Assembly (NCBI GenBank): GCA_034926235.1
Contig: JAYFRE010000128.1
Location: 7,696 to 71,695 of the forward strand
DNA from: JAYFRE01 sp034926235
GTDB lineage: Bacteria; Pseudomonadota; Alphaproteobacteria; Rhodospirillales; Magnetospirillaceae
DNA: 64,000 bases
Direction of reading: 5' to 3'
This document shows positions 49,521 to 57,876 of the stretch, piece after piece (position 1 is the stretch's first letter; each line of letters starts with the position of its first letter). A model generated the notes under the pieces. It saw only the letters and a program-made list of their open reading frames with translations, had not been told where the DNA came from and made no database searches. Position numbers and translations under genes: made by a program.

Positions 49521-50295
49521 GCCTTTAAACGACCTTGCCTCGGCACGTATCCTGGTTACCAATGACGATGGCGTTCATGCTCCCGGCATCGCCTTGCTGG
49601 AACGCATCGCCCGGGAATTTTCCACAGACGTCTGGGTGGTGGCTCCCGACGCCGAACAGAGCGCGGTCGCCCATTCTTTGACCGTGCGCCGCCCGTTGCG
49701 GGTCCTGAACCAGGGCGAGCGGCGTTTTTCGGTCGATGGCACGCCGACGGACAGCGTGTTTCTGGCGGTGCGCCAGATCCTGGCCGACCGGCCCCCGGAC
49801 CTGATTCTGTCCGGGATCAATAATGGCGGCAATCTGGGCGAGGACGTCACCTATTCCGGCACCGTAGCGGCAGCGATGGAGGGCACCTTGCTGGGGGTGC
49901 GTTCGATCGCCCTGTCGCAGCGTTACACCCCCGGCGAACCGACGCCTTGGGAAACGGCCGGACATTGGGCGGCGGCGGTGATCCGGCGCTTCGCGGCGCA
50001 AGGCTGGTCCAGGGACACGCTGCTGAACGTCAATTTCCCCGCTCGTCCGCCGGACGCGGTAACCGGGGTCGAGACCGTGCGTCAGGGACGCCGTTTCCAT
50101 GCCGACGAACTGACGCGGCGCGTCGATCCGCATGGTCAGGATTATTACTGGATCGGGGGGCAGCGCGCCGAGGACAAGGGCGAACCCGGGACTGATCTTT
50201 ACGCTATCGCTCATGGCGCGGTGTCGGTGACGCCGCTTTGCGTCGATTTCACCGATTTCGATACCTTGGCACGATTGGACACGGCCAGCCCATGA
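49513..50295 (+). CDS. surE: 5'-nucleotidase SurE
   Basis: A 260-residue metal-dependent nucleoside monophosphatase. The core RILVTNDDGVHAPG begins at residue 12 and holds the metal-binding Asp pair; SGINNGGNLGEDVTYSGTVAAAMEG completes the site. The N-terminus is about 11 residues longer than usual and overlaps serS by 8 bp. A start nearer RILVTND would need an alternative codon, so the ATG is kept. It overlaps pcm by 4 bp. Confidence 0.96.
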   Translation: MFEPLNDLASARILVTNDDGVHAPGIALLERIAREFSTDVWVVAPDAEQSAVAHSLTVRRPLRVLNQGERRFSVDGTPTDSVFLAVRQILADRPPDLILSGINNGGNLGEDVTYSGTVAAAMEGTLLGVRSIALSQRYTPGEPTPWETAGHWAAAVIRRFAAQGWSRDTLLNVNFPARPPDAVTGVETVRQGRRFHADELTRRVDPHGQDYYWIGGQRAEDKGEPGTDLYAIAHGAVSVTPLCVDFTDFDTLARLDTASP

Positions 50296-50927
50296 GTCTC
50301 GAGGCGCGCAAGATCCGCCTTCTGATGGATTTGCGCCGTTCGGGCGTCACCGATACGCGGGTGCTTTCGGCGATCGAGCGTACGCCGCGCGATCTGTTCG
50401 TGCCCGTCCCCTTTGCCGATCAATCCTATGAAAATGTCACCTTGCCGATCGGGCAGGGACAGACGATCAGCCAGCCCGAGATCGTGGCGGCGATGACCCA
50501 GGCGCTGGATGTCGGCCCGCGCATGCGGGTGCTGGAGATCGGCACCGGATCGGGCTATCAGGCGGCGGTCCTGTCCCAGCTGTGCCGGCGGGTCTACACC
50601 ATGGAACGTTACAAATCCCTGCTGAAAGAGGCCGAGGCGCGATTCAAGACTCTGTTCCTGGGCAATGTCACCACGCTGTTGGGCGACGGAGCGCGCGGGT
50701 GGCCTGAACAGGCTCCCTTCGACCGTATCCTGGTGACCGCCGCCAGCGAGGACGTCCCGAAAGCCTTGCTCGACCAGTTGAGCGATTCCGGGATCATGGT
50801 TCTGCCGGTGGGGCCGGCGAACAGCGATCAGGTGCTGATCCGGGTCGAACGCCGGGATGGGCGGTTTCATTCCAAGCGGTTGATGAATGTCCGTTTCGTT
50901 CCTCTCGTCGGCGGGGTCGGCGCATAA
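50292..50927 (+). CDS. pcm: Protein-L-isoaspartate O-methyltransferase
   Basis: A 211-residue SAM-dependent enzyme that methylates isoaspartyl residues in damaged proteins to start their repair. Seen are the PIMT motif LPIGQGQTISQPEIVA, the SAM loop LEIGTGSGYQAAVLSQL, and the catalytic-domain block ILVTAASEDVPKALLDQL. The start overlaps the surE stop (ATGA at 50292-50295), so the two are translationally coupled, as in many bacteria. Confidence 0.96.
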   Translation: MSLEARKIRLLMDLRRSGVTDTRVLSAIERTPRDLFVPVPFADQSYENVTLPIGQGQTISQPEIVAAMTQALDVGPRMRVLEIGTGSGYQAAVLSQLCRRVYTMERYKSLLKEAEARFKTLFLGNVTTLLGDGARGWPEQAPFDRILVTAASEDVPKALLDQLSDSGIMVLPVGPANSDQVLIRVERRDGRFHSKRLMNVRFVPLVGGVGA

Positions 50928-50965
50928 GGTCCGATCCGGGCTTTTGAAAAAAAACGCTCAGGCGA

Positions 50966-50994
50966 TTGATACCGGGTTATCGCTCTTGTACTGT
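50966..50994 (+). promoter_or_regulatory. Possible promoter of the nlpD-type gene
   Basis: TTGATA (50966-50971) and TACTGT (50989-50994) are spaced 17 nt. If used, transcription would begin near 51001, at or just before the annotated ATG at 51002. The -10 is weak, so pcm readthrough is also possible. Confidence 0.3.
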
Positions 50995-51001
50995 CGGCGC
51001 C

Positions 51002-52237
51002 ATGACCGCGCTGCGTTTCATGTCCCATTCTCGTTTTGTCTCGGGTTTCGCCCTGGCCCTGATTGCGGTCCTGGTGGCGGGATGCTCGAGCGGCGGCTCG
51101 TCGCGCGCTCCGGTCGATTACGGCGCGCAGCGTTCGGCGGCGCGCCCATCCACCTATACCGTGCAGGAAGGCGATACCGTCTATGCCGTGTCGCGCCGCT
51201 TCGGCGTGCCGGTGCGGGCGCTGATCGACGCCAACGGCCTGGTCTCTCCCTTCCATCTTAAAGCGGGTCAGACTCTGGCGCTGGGAACGCAGACGGATTA
51301 TGTCGTGACGCGCGGCGATACGCTGACCGGAATCGCGCGCAAGACCGGCGTTTCCTTTACGACCCTGGCGCGGCTCAATGGGCTGGAACCGCCCTATCCC
51401 TTGCAGGCCGGACAGAAACTGATCCTGCCCGGCGCGGAATCGGGGAATGTTCAGGTCGCCTCACGGGATAGCAGCGGCGAATCGTCGGTCATTTTGTCGC
51501 CGCAACTGGCCAAAACGCAGAACGCGGCCCAACCGGCGGCGTCCGGCGCATCCCAGGCGGGGGCAGGGGATTCCTATCGCCCGGTCGAGGTGCGCGGCGG
51601 AACGTCCAGCGCGCCAACGGCTACGTCCGCTGCGCCTGTGTCGGCTGCACCTGCTTCAGCACCGAATTCTGCACCCACGGCATCTCCGGCCGTCGTCACG
51701 GCGCAGGCCCCGGCGGCCGCCATCGAACCGTCCGGTGCGGCGCCCCAGACCGCCATGGCTCAGCCTGCCGCCGTGACCTCTCCGGTCGTGGTGCCGCCGC
51801 CGCCGCCCCGGTCGGGGCAGGGTTATGTCTGGCCGGTCAAGGGCCGGGTGATCGCCGAATTCGGCGCTACCGGCAAAGGCCAGCATAATGACGGCATCAA
51901 TATCGAAGTGGCGAAGGGAACGCCGGTGCTGGCGGCCGAAGACGGGGTGGTGGCTTATTCGGGCAACGAGTTGCGGGGCTTCGGCAATCTGTTGCTGCTG
52001 AAACATGCCGACGGTTGGATGACCGCCTACGCCCATAATGAAAAGCTGCTGGTCAAGCGGGGCGACATGGTGAAGCGGGGGCAGCAGATGGCTCTATCCG
52101 GCGATTCGGGCGGCGTATCGCCGCCCCAGCTTCATTTCGAGATGCGCAAGGGGACCCGCGCCATCGATCCCCTGACCGTACTGGGAAAATCCGTCAGTCC
52201 AACCGCTTCCCTTGGCGGCCAGCCAAATCCTGGATGA
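51002..52237 (+). CDS. nlpD: NlpD-type lipoprotein with two LysM domains and degenerate M23 domain
   Basis: A 411-residue envelope lipoprotein. The lipobox VAGC places the lipidated Cys at residue 28. Two LysM peptidoglycan-binding domains (about 50-95 and 98-145) are followed by a long Ala/Pro/Ser linker and a C-terminal M23 peptidase fold (about 285-385). The first zinc-ligand motif HxxxD reads NDGIN here, so two ligands are replaced. E. coli NlpD, also inactive, activates a cell-wall amidase, and the same role is inferred. The surE-pcm-nlpD order supports orthology. Its last 44 bp overlap the convergent ATPase gene. An ATG at 51020 is an alternative start. Confidence 0.9.
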   Translation: MTALRFMSHSRFVSGFALALIAVLVAGCSSGGSSRAPVDYGAQRSAARPSTYTVQEGDTVYAVSRRFGVPVRALIDANGLVSPFHLKAGQTLALGTQTDYVVTRGDTLTGIARKTGVSFTTLARLNGLEPPYPLQAGQKLILPGAESGNVQVASRDSSGESSVILSPQLAKTQNAAQPAASGASQAGAGDSYRPVEVRGGTSSAPTATSAAPVSAAPASAPNSAPTASPAVVTAQAPAAAIEPSGAAPQTAMAQPAAVTSPVVVPPPPPRSGQGYVWPVKGRVIAEFGATGKGQHNDGINIEVAKGTPVLAAEDGVVAYSGNELRGFGNLLLLKHADGWMTAYAHNEKLLVKRGDMVKRGQQMALSGDSGGVSPPQLHFEMRKGTRAIDPLTVLGKSVSPTASLGGQPNPG

Positions 52238-53054
52238 ATTGCCAGGCGACGCGGCCCGAGCGCGCGCCGCGCGTAATCGACCATTCCAAAGCTTCGGCAT
52301 GAATGCGCGCCTGTTCGCCGGACAGGTCGAAAGCGCCGGCATAGCCATCGATAATCGACAGATAGGTCGGCTGGTCCAGATCGTAGAATCCGAGCCATAG
52401 GCCGAAACGGTCCGACAGCGACACCTTTTCTTCGACCGCTTCGCCGGCATGGATGGCGGTCGAGCGCTCGTTTTCGATCATGTCGCGCGCCAGCAAATGC
52501 CGCCGGTTCGACGTGGCGTAAAGCAGAACATTGTCGGGCCGGCCCTCAGCCCCGCCATCGAGCACCGCTTTCAGCGATTTGTAGCTTTCATCCGATGCAT
52601 CGAAGGACAGATCGTCGCAGAACAAAAGGTAGCGCCGAGTGCTGGCGCGCAGCAGAGACAAAAGAGCGGGCAGGCTTTCGATATCCTCGCGCGGGATTTC
52701 CACCAGGACCAGACTGTGCGGCGTCTGTTCGTTGATCGTGGCGTGTACGGCCTTGACCAGGGATGATTTGCCGGTGCCGCGCGATCCCCACAGCAGCGCG
52801 TTGTTGGCGGGCAAGCCTTTGGCGAAGCGGCGGGTGTTGTCGAGCAGGATATGGGCCTGACGTTCGATTCCCTTCAGCAGCGACAGATCCAGGCGGTTGA
52901 CCTTGGCGATCCGTTCCAGCCCGCCGGTTTTAGCGCGCCAGACAAAGGCGTCGCCTTCTTCCAGATCCGCGGCGTTGGGCGGCGGCGGAGCCAACCGCTC
53001 CAGCGCCTCGGCGATCCGCAGCAGCACGGCATTCAAGTTGTTATCTTTCGTCAT
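52194..53054 (-). CDS. DUF815 family AAA-type ATPase
   Basis: A 286-residue P-loop ATPase of the DUF815 group. Walker A is LLWGSRGTGKSSLVKA, Walker B LLFCDDLSFDASDESYKSLKAVLDGG, with sensor-like LLYATSNRRHLLARDM and DRFGLWLGFYDLDQPTYL. An N-terminal segment of about 60 residues precedes the ATPase core. The family is widespread and its cellular function is not established. It is convergent with the nlpD-type gene, and the two coding regions overlap by 44 bp at their 3' ends. Confidence 0.88.
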   Translation of the reverse strand: MTKDNNLNAVLLRIAEALERLAPPPPNAADLEEGDAFVWRAKTGGLERIAKVNRLDLSLLKGIERQAHILLDNTRRFAKGLPANNALLWGSRGTGKSSLVKAVHATINEQTPHSLVLVEIPREDIESLPALLSLLRASTRRYLLFCDDLSFDASDESYKSLKAVLDGGAEGRPDNVLLYATSNRRHLLARDMIENERSTAIHAGEAVEEKVSLSDRFGLWLGFYDLDQPTYLSIIDGYAGAFDLSGEQARIHAEALEWSITRGARSGRVAWQFIQDLAGRQGKRLD

Positions 53055-53174
53055 GACCTAAAAAAATTTCCTAATATTGCGCGACGGCGGCCAAGGTAGC
53101 ACGAGTTTTTGTCTGGTCAAGGGTTCCGTTCATCGTCGGAGCGCCATCGGCGGTGAAAACGGCGTGAGAAAGCA

Positions 53175-53202
53175 TTGCATGTCGCCGCCAGCCCGTTATA
53201 TT
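53175..53202 (+). promoter_or_regulatory. Candidate promoter of the yajC-secDF operon
   Basis: TTGCAT (53175-53180) and TATATT (53197-53202) are separated by 16 nt, about 40 nt before the yajC start. It lies in the 189-bp gap between yajC and the divergent DUF815 gene. Confidence 0.55.
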
Positions 53203-53243
53203 CCCGCTGCCCCCCGTGCGAATCGCCATTCTAGGAGAAGACG

Positions 53244-53714
53244 ATGTTCATTTCAGAGGCTGTCGCCCAGACCGCATCCTCCGCCCCGGCGGGCGGCATG
53301 GATCAGATGATGCAGTTCCTGCCGCTTATTCTTATCTTTGTCGTCTTCTATTTCCTGCTGATCCGGCCTCAGCAGCAGAAGGTGAAGCAGCATAAGGCGA
53401 TGGTTAACGCCCTGCGCCGCGGCGATCGGGTCATCACCCAGGGCGGCTTCATGGGCAGCATCGTCAAGGTGGTCAACGAGAATGAACTTCTGGTCGAGAT
53501 CGGCGAAAATGTGCGCGTGCGCATGCTGAAATCGGCGATATCCGAAGTGCTGTCGAAGACCGAACCGCAGTCCGCCGCGAAGAAGGATGGGGCCGACAAG
53601 GGCGAGCCCGCCAAGGACGGCGAAGGGCAAGAGGTCGTTCCGGCCGAGGCTCCGGCCGCCGAATCCGATAGCAAGCCCGCCTCTCTTCTGGGACGGTTGC
53701 TGGGCAAGAAGTAA
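53244..53714 (+). CDS. yajC: Preprotein translocase subunit YajC
   Basis: A 156-residue accessory subunit of the SecDF-YajC complex. One membrane helix (MMQFLPLILIFVVFYFLLI) is followed by the family core RPQQQKVKQHKAMVNALRRGDRVITQGGFMGSIVKV. The end is a charged Ala/Asp/Lys-rich tail about 40 residues longer than in E. coli. TAGGAG lies ahead of the ATG. It is first in the operon with secD and secF. Confidence 0.95.
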   Translation: MFISEAVAQTASSAPAGGMDQMMQFLPLILIFVVFYFLLIRPQQQKVKQHKAMVNALRRGDRVITQGGFMGSIVKVVNENELLVEIGENVRVRMLKSAISEVLSKTEPQSAAKKDGADKGEPAKDGEGQEVVPAEAPAAESDSKPASLLGRLLGKK

Positions 53715-53738
53715 GGTTTCAAGGAAAACGGGGTCGTC

Positions 53739-55559
53739 ATGAACCGCTATCCAAGGTGGAAATACCTCATCATCCTGGCTGCCCTGGTGATGAGCATCCT
53801 GTATGCGACCCCCAACCTGTTCGGCGAGGTGCCGGCGGTCCAGGTCTCGCCGATCAGTTCCGTCACCCAGGTCGATCAGGGATTGATGGACAAGGTGGTC
53901 GGGGTGCTGGACAAGGCCGGCATTGCCTATAACGGGGTTTTGGCCGATCAGACCGGTGTCAAGGTCCGTCTGGCCGACACTAGCATCCAGCTTCAGGCCA
54001 AGGATGCCCTGCAACAGGTCTTCGGCTCTAATTACACGGTGGCCCTGAACCTGCTGCCGGCGACGCCGTCCTGGATGCGTTCGATCGGGGCGCTGCCGAT
54101 GTATCTCGGCCTGGATCTGCGCGGCGGCGTTCATTTCCTGATGCAGGTCGATATGCGGGCGGCGCTGAACAAGCAGCTTGACCGACAGAGCAATGACGTG
54201 CGCAGCCAGTTACGCGACGCCAAGGTGCCGCTGGCCGGAATCGTGCGCGACGACCAGTCGCTGGTGGTTCGTTTCCGCGACGCCGAAACCCGTGCCCAGG
54301 GGCAGGAAGTCCTGCGCAAGGGCTTGCGTGAAATGACGGTGCGCGAAATCGACGCGACCCGCTTGGCGCTGACGCCGACCGAAACCGGGCTGAAAAGCTT
54401 CCAGGATCAGGCGCTGAAGCAGAATGTGCTGACGCTGCGCAACCGCATCAACGAATTGGGCGTGGCCGAACCGGTCATCCAGCAGCAAGGGGCGGACCGC
54501 GTCGTGGTGCAGCTTCCTGGCGTGCAGGATACGGCCAAGGCCAAGGACATTCTGGGCCGGACCGCCAGCCTGGAAATCCGCATGGTCGATGAAGAGAACA
54601 TGAACGCCACCTCCTTGGCGCAGGCGGCGCGCGGCCTGGTGCCTCCGGGGGCGGATTATTACGAGGGCGGGCGCGACGGCCAGCCGCTTTTGGTCAAAAA
54701 GCAGATCGTTCTGACCGGCGAGGATATTTCCAACGCTTCGGCGGGCTTTGACGGGCGCACCAACGAACCGGCGGTGCATATCACTCTAGACACGCGTGGG
54801 GCGCGGATTTTTTCCCAGGTGACGCGCAACAGCGTCGGCAAGCGCATGGCCATCATCCTGGTCGAAAAAGGCAAGGGCGAGGTGGTGACCGCGCCGGTCA
54901 TCCGCCAGCAGATTGATGGCGGGCAGGTGCAGATCACCGGCACCATGACCACCAAGGATGCTTCGGACGTGGCGTTGCTGCTGCGCGCCGGCGCGCTGGC
55001 CGCGCCGATGGAGATCATCGAAGAACGCACCATCGGCCCCAGCCTGGGGGCGGAAAACATCGAAAAAGGTCTGCATTCGGTGCTGTGGGGCTTCATGGCC
55101 ATCGCGGTGTTCATGTCGTTCTACTACAAGCGCATCGGCGTCTATTCCGTGCTGGCGCTGGGGTTCAACGTGTTGCTGCTGGTGGCGCTGCTGTCGATCA
55201 TCCAGGCGACGCTGACCTTGCCCGGTATCGCGGCCATCGCGCTGACCATAGGCATGGCGATCGACGCCAACGTGCTGATCAATGAACGGGTACGCGAAGA
55301 GTTGCGCGCCGGTCAATCGCCGCAAGCGGCCATCCATGCCGGCTACAGCCATGCGTTCCGCACTATTCTTGACACCAACATCACCACGCTGATCGCGGGC
55401 GTCGCTTTGTTCATCTATGGGTCTGGACCGGTGCGCGGTTTCGCCGTGGTGCTGTGCCTGGGCATCCTGACCTCGATGTTCAGCGCGGTGCTGGGGTCGC
55501 GCGCCCTGGTCAATCTGACCTATGGACGCATGCGCAAGATCGATCATCTGTCCATCTGA
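53739..55559 (+). CDS. secD: Protein translocase subunit SecD
   Basis: A 606-residue membrane subunit that uses the proton gradient to help proteins leave the Sec channel. Helix 1 is at the N-terminus (LIILAALVMSILYATPNLFG). A large periplasmic domain follows, beginning LGLDLRGGVHFLMQVD. The C-terminal half holds five helices with the conserved AIDANVLINERVREELRAG. It lies 24 bp after yajC and 23 bp before secF. Confidence 0.96.
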   Translation: MNRYPRWKYLIILAALVMSILYATPNLFGEVPAVQVSPISSVTQVDQGLMDKVVGVLDKAGIAYNGVLADQTGVKVRLADTSIQLQAKDALQQVFGSNYTVALNLLPATPSWMRSIGALPMYLGLDLRGGVHFLMQVDMRAALNKQLDRQSNDVRSQLRDAKVPLAGIVRDDQSLVVRFRDAETRAQGQEVLRKGLREMTVREIDATRLALTPTETGLKSFQDQALKQNVLTLRNRINELGVAEPVIQQQGADRVVVQLPGVQDTAKAKDILGRTASLEIRMVDEENMNATSLAQAARGLVPPGADYYEGGRDGQPLLVKKQIVLTGEDISNASAGFDGRTNEPAVHITLDTRGARIFSQVTRNSVGKRMAIILVEKGKGEVVTAPVIRQQIDGGQVQITGTMTTKDASDVALLLRAGALAAPMEIIEERTIGPSLGAENIEKGLHSVLWGFMAIAVFMSFYYKRIGVYSVLALGFNVLLLVALLSIIQATLTLPGIAAIALTIGMAIDANVLINERVREELRAGQSPQAAIHAGYSHAFRTILDTNITTLIAGVALFIYGSGPVRGFAVVLCLGILTSMFSAVLGSRALVNLTYGRMRKIDHLSI

Positions 55560-55582
55560 ACGGGATTTCGGAGCCAAAGATC

Positions 55583-56518
55583 ATGGAAATCTTCCATTTC
55601 AAGCGCGATATCCCGTGCATGAGCTGGTCGAAGGTGACGATCGTCATCTCGCTGGTCACCTTCTTGTTGTCGGTGTTCTTCCTGACGACGCGAGGGCTGC
55701 ATTTAAGCGTCGAATTCACCGGCGGCACGCTGGTCGAGGTGCATTTCGAGCAGACGCTGCCGGCATCGCAAGTGCAGGATATCCTGGTCGAGCACGGTTT
55801 CCCGGAACCTTCGGTGCAGAATTTCGGCACCTCGGCGGACATGATCATCCGACTGGCGCTGAAGGACGGCATGTCCTCGGCGCAATTGTCCGAGGATGTG
55901 ATCGCGACCTTGCGCGCAGCCGATCCAGGCGTCCAATTGCGTCGGGTCGAATTCATCGGGCCTCAGGTCGGTGAAGAACTGGTCCATGACGGCCTGAAGG
56001 CCATGCTGCTGGTCGCCGTCGGCATTGTCGCCTATCTGACCTTCCGCTTTGAATGGCGGTTCGCGGTGGCGGCGATCATCTCGAACTTCCACGATCTGAC
56101 GATCGTTCTGGGCTTCTTCGCCTTCTTCCAATGGGAATTCTCACTGACCGTGCTGGCGGCGGTGCTGTCGATCCTGGGCTATTCGGTCAACGAAACCGTG
56201 GTCGTGTTCGACCGCGCCCGCGAAAATTTCCGCAAATACAAGAAGGCCAGCACCGCCGAAATCCTGAACAACGCGATCACCACCACCATGTCGCGCACCG
56301 TGATCACGCATGGCTGCACCGAGGCGGCGGTGCTGTCGATGTTCTTCTTCGGCGGCCCGTCGCTGCATTATTTCGCCCTGGCGCTGACCATCGGCATCAT
56401 CTTCGGCATCTATTCGTCGATCTTTGTCTCCTGCCCTCTGGTGATGTGGATGGGTGCAGACCGCAGCCACTTCGTCAAGACCGACCAACCCGCCAAGAAC
56501 GCCGACGCCCGGCCCTGA
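55583..56518 (+). CDS. secF: Protein translocase subunit SecF
   Basis: A 311-residue partner of SecD with six membrane helices. Conserved parts are LSVEFTGGTLVEV in the first periplasmic domain and LGYSVNETVVVFDRARENFRK plus NNAITTTMSRTVITHG in the helical core. GGAG lies about 9 nt ahead of the ATG at 55583. It ends the conserved block; the DNA turns AT-rich about 180 bp later. Confidence 0.96.
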   Translation: MEIFHFKRDIPCMSWSKVTIVISLVTFLLSVFFLTTRGLHLSVEFTGGTLVEVHFEQTLPASQVQDILVEHGFPEPSVQNFGTSADMIIRLALKDGMSSAQLSEDVIATLRAADPGVQLRRVEFIGPQVGEELVHDGLKAMLLVAVGIVAYLTFRFEWRFAVAAIISNFHDLTIVLGFFAFFQWEFSLTVLAAVLSILGYSVNETVVVFDRARENFRKYKKASTAEILNNAITTTMSRTVITHGCTEAAVLSMFFFGGPSLHYFALALTIGIIFGIYSSIFVSCPLVMWMGADRSHFVKTDQPAKNADARP

Positions 56519-56883
56519 AGCGGGGGGACGTCGCAGAAGCTGAACGCAAACGACAAGCGGCAACCCAAGCGAGCTCGACTTGAGCTGATGCGCCAGCCCG
56601 CGTAAGATAGCTCGGTTGTCGTTTTTCCCCTATTCCCGATGAGCCTTTCTCAGCAATGAAGTGGGGAGAGATACATGAGCAAAATCAGTCTTACCCTGGG
56701 AGACCGGATCGATTGAATGTCTAATATATGATCCCAATCTCACTGGGGCCGCGTGCGAGAAAAACGCATACTCATCCCCGCGCATATCCAGTATAAGAAC
56801 AGTACCTTAATAAGGTATGACCCCGGCATGGTAAAACACGCATGAAAAATTCGCAAAATCTTTTAGAAATGTAGTGATAATAA
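56519..56883. other. Junction region between secF and the AT-rich glycan island
   Basis: 365 bp. The first ~190 bp are GC-rich like the chromosome; after about 56,717 the DNA becomes AT-rich. It holds a 13-codon stub frame at 56675-56716 and a 15-bp palindrome TACCTTA-A-TAAGGTA (56803-56817). No tRNA, integrase or insertion-sequence end was recognised. Confidence 0.5.
56675..56716 (+). pseudogene. Possible 5' remnant of a truncated gene at the island edge
   Basis: A short frame reading MSKISLTLGDRID then stop, with GGGGAG 6 nt ahead of its ATG. It ends exactly where base composition changes. It may be the surviving start of a gene lost when the island arrived. The peptide vaguely resembles starts of alphaproteobacterial flagellins (MSxIxLTxxxR), but it is too short to assign. 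Confidence 0.25.
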
Positions 56884-57756
56884 ATGCGCATCTTGGTCCA
56901 TGTTCACGTTTTTTATAAAGAAATATGGCCTGAAATCCAAGATTTTTTAAAGAATCTAGATGGATTTGATTGGGATCTATATATAACAACCGTTCATGAC
57001 GACTTTGAACCCAATTCAGATGTCATTGCTTTAGCTAGCCATGCAGATGTCCATGTAGTGGAAAATAAAGGATATGACGTCGGACCATTTATATGGGTTA
57101 TTAATAATGTAGATATTGAACGATATGATTATATTGTAAAACTTCATACAAAAAGAGACGTAAGTTACAAAACTATTCCCGGAAATTACCTCCTTGGCGG
57201 AAAAAGATGGAGGAAAAAACTACTTTCTTTTATAGAATCTAAGGATAACATAAGAAAATGCATATCAACAATGGAGAATAACAAAAGCATAGGAATGTGC
57301 GGAAATTATCTATTAATTATGGACGATTCCTCAGATCGTGATATCCCCTCCATGGAGGGCGCGCGCCTTATATTGAAAGAGAATTTTTTGTACTCAGGGA
57401 GTATAAGATTTATTTGTGGAACGATGTTCATAGTAAGAGCAAGAATTTTTGAGCCCATCATAAACATGAATATAAATATAGGGGAGTTTGCCGAATCGTC
57501 GATTAATAGGAAATCGTCTCTAGCGCATATGATGGAAAGAGTATTTGGCGCAATGGTTATATATCAAGGGTTCACTATTGAGGACTGTTTTACAGAAAAC
57601 AAACTATATATTAGTTATTTAGAGAGATCTGTCGGATTAATAGTAAATATATTGTTTGATGTACAAAGATTTATATTTCAATGTAAGAAAACAAAAAATA
57701 ATAACATAATTATAAAAATAATGAAAATACCTGTGTATGTAAAAAAAATAAAATGA
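56884..57756 (+). CDS. Rhamnan synthesis F-like protein (RgpF family)
   Basis: A 290-residue protein related to RgpF, a family of putative glycosyltransferases in rhamnose-polysaccharide synthesis. Family segments are ILVHVHVFYKEIWPEI, YITTVHDDF, HVVENKGYDVGPFIWVINN, YDYIVKLHTKRD, the Arg/Lys-rich ending of the first domain, IGMCGNYLL and FICGTMFIVRARIF. The reaction is inferred as sugar transfer to a surface glycan. Base composition is about one-third GC with AT-rich codons, unlike the upstream genes. No clear ribosome binding site precedes the ATG. Confidence 0.8.
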   Translation: MRILVHVHVFYKEIWPEIQDFLKNLDGFDWDLYITTVHDDFEPNSDVIALASHADVHVVENKGYDVGPFIWVINNVDIERYDYIVKLHTKRDVSYKTIPGNYLLGGKRWRKKLLSFIESKDNIRKCISTMENNKSIGMCGNYLLIMDDSSDRDIPSMEGARLILKENFLYSGSIRFICGTMFIVRARIFEPIINMNINIGEFAESSINRKSSLAHMMERVFGAMVIYQGFTIEDCFTENKLYISYLERSVGLIVNILFDVQRFIFQCKKTKNNNIIIKIMKIPVYVKKIK

Positions 57757-57876
57757 CCAAATAGTTTTGTCTATACATCTAGCGTGCGAATCGATTCATG
57801 ACATTGAAAATTATGAAGTGGTAATTCTTATGTTTCTTTGATTGATGCTTTATTTTATACACTGGTCTAAAACATT

